Assembly (NCBI GenBank): GCA_965214325.1
Contig: CBDCBG010000005.1
Span: 186,001-250,000 of the forward strand
From: JAJEFO01 sp965214325
GTDB lineage: Bacteria > Pseudomonadota > Alphaproteobacteria > Rhodobacterales > Rhodobacteraceae
Length of the DNA: 64,000 nt
Direction of reading: 5' to 3'
How positions within the stretch are numbered: position 1 is the first letter of the stretch; each line of letters opens with the position of its first letter. A program made the translations under genes and the position numbers. Shown here piece by piece: positions 17,029-27,006 of the stretch. The notes beneath the pieces are model-generated. The model saw only the letters and a program-made list of their open reading frames with translations, had not been told where the DNA came from and searched no databases.

Positions 17029-18879
17029 ATGACTGAAGCTATCGAGAAAGAGACTTTTCCCTTCCAGGCCGAAGTGGGTCAGCTTCTGGAGATCGTGGCA
17101 AGCTCGCTCTACTCCAACCGCGAGGTGTTTCTGCGTGAGCTCGTGTCCAACGCCTCGGATGCCTGCGACAAGCTCCGCTACGCGGCGCTGACGGACGCCA
17201 GCCTCGCGCCTCCTGACGGGTTTGCCATCACGCTCGCAACGGACAAGAAAACCCTGTCGGTCTCTGACAACGGCATCGGGATGAACCATGCCGATTTGCT
17301 GGACACCCTCGGCACCATCGCCAAGTCCGGCACCGGCGCCTTCATCGAAGCGCTGAAGGCCGAAGAGAAAGACGCGCCCGGCCTCATCGGCCAATTCGGC
17401 GTCGGGTTCTATTCGGCCTTCATGGTCGCCTCGAAGGTGGACGTTCTGACGCGCAAGGCCGGGGAAGACGGGGCTTGGCTCTGGTCCTCGGACGGCAAGG
17501 GAGGCTTCACGATCGAGCCCGCCACCCGCGATGCCGCCGGGACGACCGTCACTCTTCATTTGAAAAAGGACGCCAAGGAATTCGCTGAAGAGGCCCGCGT
17601 CCGCCACATCATCAAGGCTTACTCCGAGCATGTCAGCTTTCCCGTGAAGCTTGGCGACGAGACGTTAAGCGCGGCCGAAACCCTCTGGACCCGCCCGTCG
17701 AAGGACATCTCCGAGGAGCAATACACCGAGTTTTACAAGCATGCCTCCCATGCCTTCGATACGCCCTGGCATGTGATGCACAACAAGGTCGAAGGTTCGC
17801 TGAACCATACGAGCCTTCTGTTCGTGCCGTCCGTCCAGCCGTTTGACCTCTTCGATGCCGAGCGGAAGAGCCATGTGAAGCTCTACGTGAACCGCGTCTT
17901 CATCTCCGAGACGACGAAAGACCTGATCCCCGCCTGTCTGCGCTTTCTGCGCGGGGTCGTGGACAGCCAGGACCTGTCGCTGAACGTCTCGCGCGAGATG
18001 CTTCAGGCCGATCCGAAGCTTGCAAGGATCAAGACACAGGTCACCAAGAAGGTCCTGAGCGAGCTGAAGAAGAAAGCCACGAAGGCGCCGGAGGACTATG
18101 CCACGTTCTGGGGCAATTTCGGCGCGGTGCTGAAAGAGGGTCTCGTCGAGGATCCGTCCCTGCGCGACCGCATTCTCGAGGTTTGCCGCTTCGCCTCGAC
18201 TGGCGCGGACGGGTTGACCAGCCTCGCTGCCTACGTCGAGCGGATGAAGGACGGCCAGGAGGCGATTTTCTACATCGCGGGCGAAGACCCGGCCAAACTC
18301 GCCGGATCGCCCCACCTCGAAGGCTTCAAGGCCAAGGGCGTCGAGGTGCTGCTGCTCTCTGATCACGTGGACGAGTTCTGGCTTCAGCAGATCACGGAGT
18401 TTGAAGGCAAAGGGTTCAAGTCCATCACCCGGGGAGCGGCAGATCTGGACGCGATCAATGAAGACGAGACCGGGTCAGGCAAGGACAAGCCGGAAGGGGC
18501 CGACCTCTCGAAGCTGATTGCGGCGATCAAGGCAGAGCTGGGCGAGACGGTCAAGGATGTGCGCCCGTCCAAGCGATTGACGGACAGCCCCGTCTGCCTC
18601 GTTGCGGATGACGGCGACATGGATGTCAACCTCGAGCGCTTGCTGAAACGCCACGGCCAGCTGAAAGAGGGCATGCCGCGTGTTCTGGAATTGAACCCGA
18701 ACCACGCGATCATCTCCAAACTGGCCGGGCGCGTTGAGAATGATGCGGATGACCTGCTTAGGGACGCAGCACACCTTCTGTTCGACCAGGCGCGCATCAT
18801 CGAAGGGGAGACCCCGACCGACCCTGCCGCCTTCGCGCGACGGCTGAGCAGCGTGATGTCACGCGCCTTTGGGGACTAG
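17029..18879 (+). CDS. htpG: Chaperone HtpG (Hsp90)
   Basis: The 616-residue protein shows the Hsp90 signatures in order: FQAEVGQLLEIVASSLYSN, YSNREVFLRELVSNASDACD, the ATP-lid motifs DNGIGM and GQFGVGFYS, the middle-domain catalytic region VSREMLQ, and a C-terminal dimerisation domain. It is an ATP-driven cytosolic chaperone. Strong ribosome site GGAGGAG. The TAG stop lies at the edge of the IS630 that follows, so the natural end may be slightly altered, but the last residues (SSVMSRAFGD) look normal. Confidence 0.95.
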   Translation: MTEAIEKETFPFQAEVGQLLEIVASSLYSNREVFLRELVSNASDACDKLRYAALTDASLAPPDGFAITLATDKKTLSVSDNGIGMNHADLLDTLGTIAKSGTGAFIEALKAEEKDAPGLIGQFGVGFYSAFMVASKVDVLTRKAGEDGAWLWSSDGKGGFTIEPATRDAAGTTVTLHLKKDAKEFAEEARVRHIIKAYSEHVSFPVKLGDETLSAAETLWTRPSKDISEEQYTEFYKHASHAFDTPWHVMHNKVEGSLNHTSLLFVPSVQPFDLFDAERKSHVKLYVNRVFISETTKDLIPACLRFLRGVVDSQDLSLNVSREMLQADPKLARIKTQVTKKVLSELKKKATKAPEDYATFWGNFGAVLKEGLVEDPSLRDRILEVCRFASTGADGLTSLAAYVERMKDGQEAIFYIAGEDPAKLAGSPHLEGFKAKGVEVLLLSDHVDEFWLQQITEFEGKGFKSITRGAADLDAINEDETGSGKDKPEGADLSKLIAAIKAELGETVKDVRPSKRLTDSPVCLVADDGDMDVNLERLLKRHGQLKEGMPRVLELNPNHAIISKLAGRVENDADDLLRDAAHLLFDQARIIEGETPTDPAAFARRLSSVMSRAFGD

Positions 18880-18888
18880 TGTTTTGAT

Positions 18889-20025
18889 TCATTCACTTGA
18901 TGCCATTTCCTGCAGCTTCTGGTGCCCTCTCTTCCAGGCCTCGACGAGGTCTTCCGGCTTCCTGCTCCAGCGGAACGGGCGGGCGTCGTTGGCGTTGTGG
19001 TGCTCGATGCAGCCCTCGATGGCCGCGATGCACTCGTCAAGCGAGTCGAAGACCGCGTCCTTCAGCCTCTGCCTCGACAGCTTGGAGAGGAACCCCTCGA
19101 CGGCGTTCATCCAGGAGGCCGAGGTCGGGGTGAAGTGGAACTGCCAGTCGGGACGGCCCTTCAGCCATTCGCGGACCTCGGCCGGCTTGTGCGAGGAGAC
19201 GTTGTCGAGGACGACATGGACCGGGGTTCCGGGATCGATCCCCTCGGCGACGTGGTCGAGGAAGGCGAGGAACTCCTCCGGGCGGTGCCGCCCGACCGTC
19301 CGGCCGACGACCTTGCCGGTGGCGACGTCGAGCGCGGCCAGCAGGCAGGTGGTGCCGTTCCGCCTGTAGTCGTGGGTCCTGGTCTCGGCGTGTCCGGGCT
19401 TCATCGGCAGCGGCCTCTGCGTCCGCCCCAATGCCTGTATCCGGTTCGCGCGCTCACTCGAACCAATGGCGTTCACGCGCTCACTCTCGTCCACCGAGAG
19501 GACCACCGCGTGGTCGGGCGGGTCGACGTGGAGGCCGACGACGTCGCGCACCTTGAACGCGAACCTCGGGTCGCGGGAGACCTTGAAGGTCTTCACCTGG
19601 TGCGGCCGGAGGCCGTTGGCCTTCAGGATGCCGTGCACGGTGGAGACGGCCATCCCCAGCTTCCTCGCCAGCGCCCGCACCGTCCAGTGCCGGACGTGCT
19701 CCGGCGGCGGCGACATCGCCAGCGCGATCACGGCCTTCACCTTCTCCTCGGGGACCGGCTTCTTTCCCGGAGGGCGGGTGGCGTCCCGGAGAAGCCCGTC
19801 GACGCCCCCGGCGAGGAAGCGGTCCCGCCAGCGCCAGACCGTCGGCTTCGACATGCCCGTCCGGCGCATGGTCTCGACCAGGCCGCGGCCCGAGCCGGGC
19901 TCCAGGATGATGCGGGCTCGCCAGACGTGCTTCCGGGGGCTCCGCGGGTTGCCGATGATCTGTTCGAGGCGCTCGCGGTCCTCGTCCGAAAGCTCGACTT
20001 CCCGACGCGTCGACTTCCTGCCCAT
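18889..20025 (-). CDS. IS630-family transposase
   Basis: This is a 378-residue DDE transposase: an N-terminal HTH (TMRRTGMSKPTVWRWRDRFL), a second helix block (ALARKLGMAVSTVHGILK), then the catalytic Asp in VVLSVDE, the second in VHVVLDNVSSHKP, and the Glu in FTPTSASWMNAVEGFLS. Just after VDE there is a 9-residue tandem duplication (SERVNAIGS / SERANRIQA), from a 27-nt repeat at 19444-19486. IS630 targets TA, and the left edge meets the htpG stop codon. It may be active unless the duplication harms the catalytic pocket. Confidence 0.9.
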   Translation of the reverse strand: MGRKSTRREVELSDEDRERLEQIIGNPRSPRKHVWRARIILEPGSGRGLVETMRRTGMSKPTVWRWRDRFLAGGVDGLLRDATRPPGKKPVPEEKVKAVIALAMSPPPEHVRHWTVRALARKLGMAVSTVHGILKANGLRPHQVKTFKVSRDPRFAFKVRDVVGLHVDPPDHAVVLSVDESERVNAIGSSERANRIQALGRTQRPLPMKPGHAETRTHDYRRNGTTCLLAALDVATGKVVGRTVGRHRPEEFLAFLDHVAEGIDPGTPVHVVLDNVSSHKPAEVREWLKGRPDWQFHFTPTSASWMNAVEGFLSKLSRQRLKDAVFDSLDECIAAIEGCIEHHNANDARPFRWSRKPEDLVEAWKRGHQKLQEMASSE

Positions 20026-20151
20026 GGTCCTGTCTCCGTTTTCGCTGGCCGCATGACGGCGGCACGGAGCACGGCATCACGATTCGCGAACAAATGGAAT
20101 CCTTTGTATAGAACTAACCACTAGGCCACCTCTGGCTTCAATAGTCACCAC

Positions 20152-22530
20152 TCACCAATCGTGTGTTATATTTTGTATCGGTCTGCCCGGTGCGATCCGG
20201 CTTGCTGCCGCTACGATGGCCGGCGTGTCGATGCCGAAATGGGCATAGAGGTCGCTGATCCGGCCGGTCTGACCGAAGTGCTCGACGCCGAGTGATACTG
20301 TCCGGTGGCCCGAGACCGCGCCTAGCCAAGCCAGGGTCGCCGGATGTCCGTCGATGACGGTTATGATCGTGCAGTGCCGGGGTAGCGGGTCGAGGAGCCG
20401 TTGGACGAGGCTGACGGCGTTTGGGCTGCCGCGGGCGCGGGCGCGTTGCGCGGCGGTCCATCCGGCGTTCAGCCGGTCCGCCGAAGTCACGGCGAGCACA
20501 CCGACATCGCGCCGGTCCTCACCGATCAGGCCGGCGGCACGGATCGCCTCGGGGCCGACGGCGCCCTGGTAGGCGATGACGACATCGGCGTTGGGTCCCG
20601 GTTCGCGCAGCCAGTAGGCGCCGTCGACGACGCCCTGTTCGAATCCTGGGTCAGCGCGTCGAAACGGAAGATCGACTGGGCGGGTCGAAAGCCGGAAATA
20701 GACCGATCCGCCGGTCTCGTCCCGAAGCCACGTCCGTTCGTCCGGGTCTGCGTCGCCATTCCTTTGCAGGTAGTCGAAGGCCCAGGTCATCAAGATCGAC
20801 AACTCGTCGTGGAAGGCGGGTTCGAAGCTTGCAAGGCCGTCCTGGCTCATTCCGATGAGCGGGGTTCCGACAGACTGGTGCGCGCCGCCCTCGGGCGCCA
20901 GAGTGACGCCTGACGGCGTGCCGACGAGGATGAAGCGCGCGTCCTGGTAGCAGGCGTAGTTCAGGGCATCGAGACCGCGCGAGACGAAGGGGTCGTAGAC
21001 CGTGCCGATCGGGATCAGGCGCTCTCCGAACAAGCTGTGCGAGAGACCGGCCGCACCGAGCATCAGCATGAGGTTCATTTCGGCGATGCCGAACTCGATG
21101 TGCTGGCCGGACGGGGAGAAGGCCCACTTCAGGAGGCTTGGAACCTTTTCGTCGCGGAAGGTGTCGGGAAGCTCGTTGCGCGCGTACAGGCCGCGGCGGT
21201 TCACCCACGGCCCCAGGCTGGTCGAAACCGTCACGTCGGGCGACATCGTGACCACTCGATCTGCCGCGTCGCCGCCGGTTCTGGCGACTTCGTCCAGGAT
21301 CTTCCCGAAGGCGGCCTGCGTGCTGATCGTCTGATCGGTGAGATCCACGCGATCGGGTGGCGTGATCCATGCCGCGCAGTGCCGTCGCGGCCGGGCCCGG
21401 AAGAAAGGCACCTTTCCGAGAAACGCCTCAAGCGCCTCGGGGTCGTCGACGCCCGCCATCCGGTCCCATTCCGCGCCCTCGGGAATCGAGAGCTGGTCGC
21501 GGAATGCCTCGATCTGGGCCGAGGTCATGATGCCCGCGTGATTGTCCTTGTGCCCGGCAAGGGGCGTTCCCCAGCCCTTGACCGTGTAGGCGAGAAACAC
21601 CGTGCACCGATCGTTGTCGGCACGCCGGAGCGTGTCACAGATTGTCTGAAGGCAGTGTCCGCCGAGGTTTTCCATGATCCGCGCGAGCGCGTCATCGGAA
21701 TGGGCATCAAGGAACGCGTCGATGTCGGGGCCGAGATCTCGTGACAGTCGCGCCCGCCATGCCGCGCCCCCTTGGTAAAGGAGCGCCGAGTAGAGCGCAT
21801 TGGGGCAGTCGTCGATCCAGGCCTGCAGGGCCTTGCCCCCCGGTTTCGCGAAGGCGTCGCGTTGCAGCTTGCCGAACTTGAGCCGCTCGACCCGCCAGCC
21901 GAACGCCTCGAACGAGGCTTCGATGCGCTGCCACAGTCCTTCGCGCACGACACCGTCAAGGCTCTGGCGGTTGTAATCGATGATCCACCAGGTGTTCCCG
22001 AGGCCGTGCTTCCAGCTTTCCTGGAGCGCCTCGTAGACGTTGCCTTCGTCAAGCTCGGCATCCCCGATCAGTGCGATCATCCGGCCGTCTGGCCGGTCTT
22101 TCAGCCAGCCGTGGCTTCTGAGGTAGTCCTGCGTCAGCGACGCGAAGAGCGGGATCGCAGCGCCGAGGCCGACCGAACCGGTCGAGAAGTCGACATCGTC
22201 GACGTCTTTCGTGCGCGAGGGATAACTTTGCGCGCCACCCATGTCGCGGAACGCTTCGAGCCTGTCCCGCGCGATACCGCCGGTGAGATAGTGCGCGGCG
22301 TGAAAGACCGGAGAGGCGTGGGGTTTCACCGCGATGCGGTCCTCGGGCCGCAGGATGTGGAAATAGAGCGCCGTCATCAGCGATACCGACGACGCGCAAC
22401 TGGCCTGGTGACCGCCGACCTTGACGTCGTGCCTGTCCTTTTGCCGAAGCGTGTTAGCGTTGTGGATCATCCAGGACGACAGCCAGAGAAGCCTGTCCTG
22501 CACAGTTTCGAGGGATGCGTAATCGGTCAT
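20152..22530 (-). CDS. Transketolase-family enzyme resembling AceE
   Basis: This 792-residue thiamine-diphosphate enzyme has the N-terminal GGHQASCASSVSLMTALYFH and KPHASPVFHAAHYL blocks, the ThDP/Mg motif beginning GDAELDEGNVYEALQ and ending in IDYNRQSLDG, then a transketolase-type pyrimidine domain (ELPDTFRDEK, HIEFGIAEMNLM) and C-terminal domain. The order matches homodimeric pyruvate dehydrogenase E1 (AceE) and its shorter transketolase-like relatives. Substrate is therefore uncertain: pyruvate or a ketose phosphate. It is probably cytosolic and seems complete. No E2 or E3 gene is adjacent, which argues against a dedicated complex here. Confidence 0.85.
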   Translation of the reverse strand: MTDYASLETVQDRLLWLSSWMIHNANTLRQKDRHDVKVGGHQASCASSVSLMTALYFHILRPEDRIAVKPHASPVFHAAHYLTGGIARDRLEAFRDMGGAQSYPSRTKDVDDVDFSTGSVGLGAAIPLFASLTQDYLRSHGWLKDRPDGRMIALIGDAELDEGNVYEALQESWKHGLGNTWWIIDYNRQSLDGVVREGLWQRIEASFEAFGWRVERLKFGKLQRDAFAKPGGKALQAWIDDCPNALYSALLYQGGAAWRARLSRDLGPDIDAFLDAHSDDALARIMENLGGHCLQTICDTLRRADNDRCTVFLAYTVKGWGTPLAGHKDNHAGIMTSAQIEAFRDQLSIPEGAEWDRMAGVDDPEALEAFLGKVPFFRARPRRHCAAWITPPDRVDLTDQTISTQAAFGKILDEVARTGGDAADRVVTMSPDVTVSTSLGPWVNRRGLYARNELPDTFRDEKVPSLLKWAFSPSGQHIEFGIAEMNLMLMLGAAGLSHSLFGERLIPIGTVYDPFVSRGLDALNYACYQDARFILVGTPSGVTLAPEGGAHQSVGTPLIGMSQDGLASFEPAFHDELSILMTWAFDYLQRNGDADPDERTWLRDETGGSVYFRLSTRPVDLPFRRADPGFEQGVVDGAYWLREPGPNADVVIAYQGAVGPEAIRAAGLIGEDRRDVGVLAVTSADRLNAGWTAAQRARARGSPNAVSLVQRLLDPLPRHCTIITVIDGHPATLAWLGAVSGHRTVSLGVEHFGQTGRISDLYAHFGIDTPAIVAAASRIAPGRPIQNITHDW

Positions 22531-22649
22531 CGCGGGGCCTTGTCTCGGGTGATCCGCCGCGACCCGGGTCGTTGGGTCACCGCTTGCTGGCCAGGGTCGG
22601 CCTGAAGCCGCGGACAGTTGGCGTTCGAATTCTTCCTGGCCTCGTTTCC

Positions 22650-23426
22650 GGCCCGGATCTTGCCCACCGGCCCGTGTGCGGCGAGGTTGATCTGGGCGAG
22701 CCTCGCGGTGGTCTCGCTCTTCTCGGGACCGTGGAAGGTCGCCCGCTCAATCGTGTCCCCGCCGTCAGCCTCGATGAAGTGGCTCGACTGCACGAACATG
22801 CCCCCGAGCCGCAGGCGGGATCGAAGACGATGCCGTGGTCGGGCTCGATCACGTTGACGATGGTCTGGACGATGGAGGGCGGCGTGAAGAACTCGCCGTC
22901 GTCGTGCGCGCGCCGCTTCGAGAACTCGGCAAGGAAACATTCGTTGATGCGGCCGAACACGTCGCCCGAGGCCGTGCGCAGCGCCTCGGAATCGAAGGTC
23001 CGCATCATCTCTTCGAGGACATCGTTCTCGAATTGCGTGCAGTCCTTCGGCAACTGCCCGGCAAGCGGCGGGAAACGCTCTTCCACGGCGTCCATCGCGG
23101 GCGGTGACGTTAGCACCGAGAGTGCCGTCCTTCGGCATCTCCGGCAGCACGTCATAGCATGCTGCCTCGGGCAGCGTCAGGGCACGGCGGCGGGCGAGAT
23201 CGGCCTCGACGCGCGGGAGGTCAGGCGTTCTGCCAGCGGCCTTGTCGGCTTCGATCGCCTCCAGCGCCGCGTAGCAGAGGTTCGTCGCATGCCGCAGGAA
23301 GATCAGGCCCGGGACGGGCATGAAGTGCTCGTTCGACGCGAGGTTCGAGTTGGCCCGCAGGTTGTCTGCGACCTTCCGGAGTTCCGCGCCGAACTGCTCG
23401 ATGCAGGCAAGGTGGTCCGCGATCAT
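22650..23426 (-). pseudogene. hsdM: Type I restriction methylase HsdM, broken
   Basis: The start (MIADHLACIEQFGAELRKVA) and a segment reaching PEMPKDGTLGANV lie in one frame. A second frame then carries KRRAHDDGEFFTPPSIVQTI and FDPACGSGA, the SAM-binding N6-methylase region. Then the first frame resumes at MFVQSSHFIEADGGDTIERA. Two compensating indels (near 23.11 and 22.81 kb) and loss of the C-terminal third make it inactive. No hsdR or hsdS remains, so it is a relic of a type I system. Confidence 0.8.
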
Positions 23427-23812
23427 TGTTCCGCCGTCTCTCCCGGGTTCCTCTCTATCGAGGGCGCCCTTGTCCCCTATGGCGCCAGTGGCCGCTCCTG
23501 CTCCTGGATCCCTGGCACCACCACTGGCCATTGAACCCGGCAACCGCGACCGCTCCGGCGCGAGCCAGGCAGCCCGGCCGAGATCTTGCTTCGGGTCTCT
23601 CCTGCCCTCGGTCCGAGCGAAGCCAGTTATGGTGAAATTGCACTGCACCGCAATAGGCTAACGGGCTGGCGGAAATTCGAGTGCGCTGTCCGGTGAGGGC
23701 TCCTTTGGCCAAGCCGGATCGCTTGACACGGGAGACAGCGCCCCTGCATGCAACAGTTCCCGTGCCGGGAGCAATGCACTTGACATGCAAGCGGGAACGG
23801 TGCGGACAGGTC
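23427..23812. other. Unassigned stretch before higB
   Basis: About 390 bases between the hsdM relic and higB. I see no recognisable protein or element end; the open frames here are low-complexity artefacts of GC-rich sequence. Confidence 0.35.
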
Positions 23813-24241
23813 ATGCGGATCATCGCCAAGAAGACGCTCCGGGAGTCCTGGCAGCGTCACCCGGATGCCGAAGAGCCGCTTCTCGCATGGTGCAGGGAAG
23901 TGAAGCAAGCGGATTGGGATACGCCGGCCGCCCTGAAGGAGATGCATGGCAACGCGAGCATCGTTGGCGACAACCGGGCGATCTTCAACATCAAGGGCAA
24001 GGACCATCGCCTCGTGGTGAAGATCAATTGCCGGCATCGCGTCGTCTGCATCCGCTTTGTGGGTACGCATGCCGAGTGCGACGCCGTAGACGTGGAGGGG
24101 TCTCTCGTTCCCGTCCTCTCGCCGACGGCCTCAAGCGCGGTCATCCGCAGCCCCGTGCGCTCCTCCAGCGTCTCCGCCAGCCGCTCCCGGTTGTCGGTCA
24201 GGATCACGGTCTCGTCCCGCGCCCGGCTCACCTCCACGTAG
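23813..24241 (+). CDS. higB: HigB-family toxin with replaced C-terminus
   Basis: From the ATG at 23813 the protein reads MRIIAKKTLRESWQRHPDAE, NIKGKDHRLVVKINCRHRVV and CIRFVGTHAECDAVD, the HigB mRNA-interferase family almost to its end (about residue 93). At about 24.09 kb the homology stops and the frame runs on through antisense relaxase DNA for some 48 residues. The antitoxin gene that normally follows is absent. Either the toxin is harmless through its altered tail or expression, or an antitoxin elsewhere covers it. Confidence 0.7.
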   Translation: MRIIAKKTLRESWQRHPDAEEPLLAWCREVKQADWDTPAALKEMHGNASIVGDNRAIFNIKGKDHRLVVKINCRHRVVCIRFVGTHAECDAVDVEGSLVPVLSPTASSAVIRSPVRSSSVSASRSRLSVRITVSSRARLTST

Positions 24242-25905
24242 AACGTCGCCTGGTCGGCGAGCGCGCCCAGGCCCGAATCAAGCACCGCGATCACCCGGTC
24301 GGCGGTGGTGCCCTGGGCCCCGTGGACGGTGGCGCTGTACGCGTGGTCGAGATGGCGGAGCTGCGGGTCGTCCCGCGAGAGCATGAGGCCGCGGCCGTCC
24401 GCCGCACGGAACCGGACGGCCTTCGGACCGACGGAGAGAACCTTGGCCCTCTCCCCGTTCACGAGATCCCGGCGACTGTCGTTGCGCGTCCAGCGGATCG
24501 CGTCCCCGGCCCGGATCCGGATCGTCGCCTCCTCAAGGAGCTCGAGCTGGTAGCGGAGCCGCTTGCCGCCGGGGTTCACCGTCAGGACCCGTCCGTCGTC
24601 GTGGACGAGCTCCGCGCGTTCGCCGTCGATCGCGTTCACGGTGAAGACCTCGCCCGCCTTCGCCTTGCCGCCCCAGAGGTCGTGATGGAACGCCGCCGCG
24701 TCGCCTTCGCTCCAGTTGCGGATGTCGCCGGTCTGCGGCCTTGTCATCCCGCGCGTGACCAGCCGGCGGATCTCCATCTCCCTCCCCTTGAGCGCGCCCT
24801 CCGCCGCAAGCCCCGCGCGGACGGTCGCGTTGATCTCCGCCCGGAGCTCGTGCGTCGGCGCGAGGACCGCCGTTCCGGCGCGGGCGGCCTCGTCCAGGTC
24901 CAGCCACAGGCGTCCCGCCGTCCGGCCGAGCGCGTCGGCCGCGACCTCGTGGACGTCGTCGCCGAGACTGCCCAGCGCCTCGCCCGGCCTGCCGCCGATG
25001 ACGTGGGCCACGGCCTCCCTGAGATGCGGCGTCCGCTGCCGGAGCACGTCGTCCATCACCGCCGTCGGCATCCCCGCCTCCTGGAGCTGCCGGAAGGGCT
25101 GCCCGGCCTCGATCGCCCTGAGCTGCCGCGTGTCGCCGACGAGCACGAGCCGCGCCGCGCCGATCCCGTCCGCGATCCGCATCAGCGAGCGCATCTGCAC
25201 GGTCCCGGCCATCGACGCCTCGTCGAGGACCAGGACCGGTCCGGCGAACGTCTCGCGCAGCCGGGCAATCCCCTCCGCGCTCGCCGTGCCGTCGGCAACG
25301 TCTCGGTATCGGGACAGGAACCCCTGCAGAGTTCGCGCGGGAAGCCCGGCCTCCCTCCGGAGCGCCCGGACGGCGGCCGCGCTCGGGGCCAGCGCGATCA
25401 CGCGTCGGTCCCCGGAAAGTTCTCCGACGGTCCGCAGCATCGCCGTCTTGCCGGTCCCCGCGTAGCCCTGCACGCCGGCGATCCGGCCCTTTCCGAGCAG
25501 GACCGTGCGCACCGCCTCGCGCTGGCCCTCCGTCAGGTCGCCTTTCGCCAGGGCCCTCTCCACCCGGGCCGCGTCGGCGAGAGGGCCGCCGGCCTCCCGC
25601 GCGGACCGCATCGTCGCGACGATCTCGCGCTCCGCCCGGAGCGCGCGGCCCGTCACGAGGCAGGGGCCGAGGCCGCCGCGCACGGCGTCGACGAGGTGGC
25701 TTCCGGTCGATTCCCGTCTCCTTCGCCCGGGCGCGCCATCCGGCCTCCAGCTCCCGGTGGTGCGGCTCGTCCTTCGCCTCCCTGGTGGCGAGCGCCGCCC
25801 GCTGCCGGTTCTCCGCCGTGTTCGCGAGGCCGCGGCTCCGGACCCGGTCCAGGATCTCCTGCCGCCGGGTGGAGTTCTCGTCCAGAGAGAGAGCGATATC
25901 TAGAT
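24095..25905 (-). pseudogene. MobF (TrwC/TraA-like) relaxase fragment
   Basis: The 5' part (RRQEILDRVRSRGLANTAEN) is the end of a relaxase domain. After a one-base frameshift near 25.69 kb the other frame carries the RecD-like helicase: Walker A GVQGYAGTGKTAML, DEASM box VLVLDEASMAGT, GDTRQL, and the motif AYSATVHGAQGTTADRVI. Both the relaxase N-terminus and the C-terminal region are missing. The right limit abuts the defence genes, the left limit cuts higB, so a conjugative element once ended here. Confidence 0.8.
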
Positions 25906-26050
25906 CGACGTTACGGAACTGAGGTTTGCGGCGGTGCTTCGTTGAGAGTGTCAAAATCAAGTGGTTTCGCGCCCACAGTCACTTCACGGATTCTTTCCAC
26001 ATCTTGTCCACAATGAGGATTCGTCCTACATGAGCGGCAAGGAACCCGAT

Positions 26051-26623
26051 ATGTACAACCCACGCAAAGCATCGCAAATTGTAGCGTTTTTCGCACTTAA
26101 GACGGCGAAAAAGCGCATCAACGTCTTGAAGGCGGTTAAGCTCGTGTACCTCGCGGATCGTGAGAACATCGCCCAATTTGGCTTCCCGATGTTGGAGGAA
26201 CGCCGTGTGTCCATGCGTCACGGGCCGGTCAACTCCTACACCTACGACCACATCAAGGGCGAAGTCTGGCCCGAGCATGACGGCGGTTGGTCCGAATTTG
26301 TTGCTGATCGCGCAAACCACGAAGTGGGTCTCGCTTCAGGTGATATCTCAGTTGATGACCTTGACGAACTCAGCGACGCCGAGGTTGTGACGCTAGAGAC
26401 CGTCTGGGAAAGGTTTGGCGGCATGACCCAATGGCAACTTGTCGATTATGCTCATGACAAGGCCAGGGTGCCAGAGTGGGAAGACCCGAACGAAACCGGT
26501 CAGAATTCCAAAACTATTGAATTTGAAAACATGTTGGCCGCTATTGGAGTGCCGTTTCACAAAGAACACGCCGCTGAAATGGAAAGCATTGGCAACGCTA
26601 CAGGAGTTCTTAAAGGTCTGTAA
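26051..26623 (+). CDS. Panacea-domain (DUF4065) antitoxin-like protein
   Basis: The 190-residue protein opens MYNPRKASQIVAFFALKTAK and contains INVLKAVKLVYLADR and SMRHGPVNSYTYD, the hallmarks of the Panacea / SocA-like domain. In PanAT systems this domain neutralises very different toxins. I chose ATG 26051 because AAGGA lies a suitable distance upstream; ATG 26030 is also in frame. The next gene begins 2 bases after its stop, and base composition of the pair is less GC-rich than the flanks, suggesting joint transfer. Confidence 0.8.
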   Translation: MYNPRKASQIVAFFALKTAKKRINVLKAVKLVYLADRENIAQFGFPMLEERRVSMRHGPVNSYTYDHIKGEVWPEHDGGWSEFVADRANHEVGLASGDISVDDLDELSDAEVVTLETVWERFGGMTQWQLVDYAHDKARVPEWEDPNETGQNSKTIEFENMLAAIGVPFHKEHAAEMESIGNATGVLKGL

Positions 26624-26625
26624 AA

Positions 26626-27006
26626 TTGGTTTGCAAAGCTGGGACGCTCTTAGTGCCGTCCGGCACGTACCATAACCCTGACCAAAAGCACCTCCATATC
26701 GTGTGTACTGACCCCGACGATCAAAAACGGGTTGTGCTAGTATCGGTAACGACTTGGACAAATGATCTTTGCGACGGCACCTGTATTCTGCTGGAACATG
26801 AACACCCCTGGCTATGGAAGCCCAAGTCGTACGTCTATTATCGTCGGGCCGATCTCTTTGAAGTGGCTGCGCTTGAAAGAGGCCTAGCCAACGGTGACTT
26901 GGAAGAGCAAGCCCCTTGCAATGGCCAAGTTTTCCTGCGCGTTCGAAACGGTCTCTGCAATTCGCCCCATACTCCCAGAAAGATCAAACGTGTGATGGGC
27001 TGCTAA
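26626..27006 (+). CDS. Unrecognised partner (candidate toxin) of the Panacea protein
   Basis: This 126-residue frame starts at TTG 26626, two bases after the Panacea stop; a later GTG near 26653 is possible. It contains HLHIVCTDPDDQKRVVLVSV and CILLEHEHPWLWKPKSYVYY, a compact alpha/beta pattern with conserved-looking His, Asp and Trp residues. I cannot place it in a known toxin family; a distant MazF/PemK-like or nuclease fold is possible. Its position makes it the probable toxin of a PanAT-type pair. Confidence 0.6.
   Translation: MVCKAGTLLVPSGTYHNPDQKHLHIVCTDPDDQKRVVLVSVTTWTNDLCDGTCILLEHEHPWLWKPKSYVYYRRADLFEVAALERGLANGDLEEQAPCNGQVFLRVRNGLCNSPHTPRKIKRVMGC

Noticed and set aside
23785..26016. 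743-codon plus-strand frame
   Set aside because: It is antisense to the relaxase helicase fragment, which carries Walker A and other helicase motifs.
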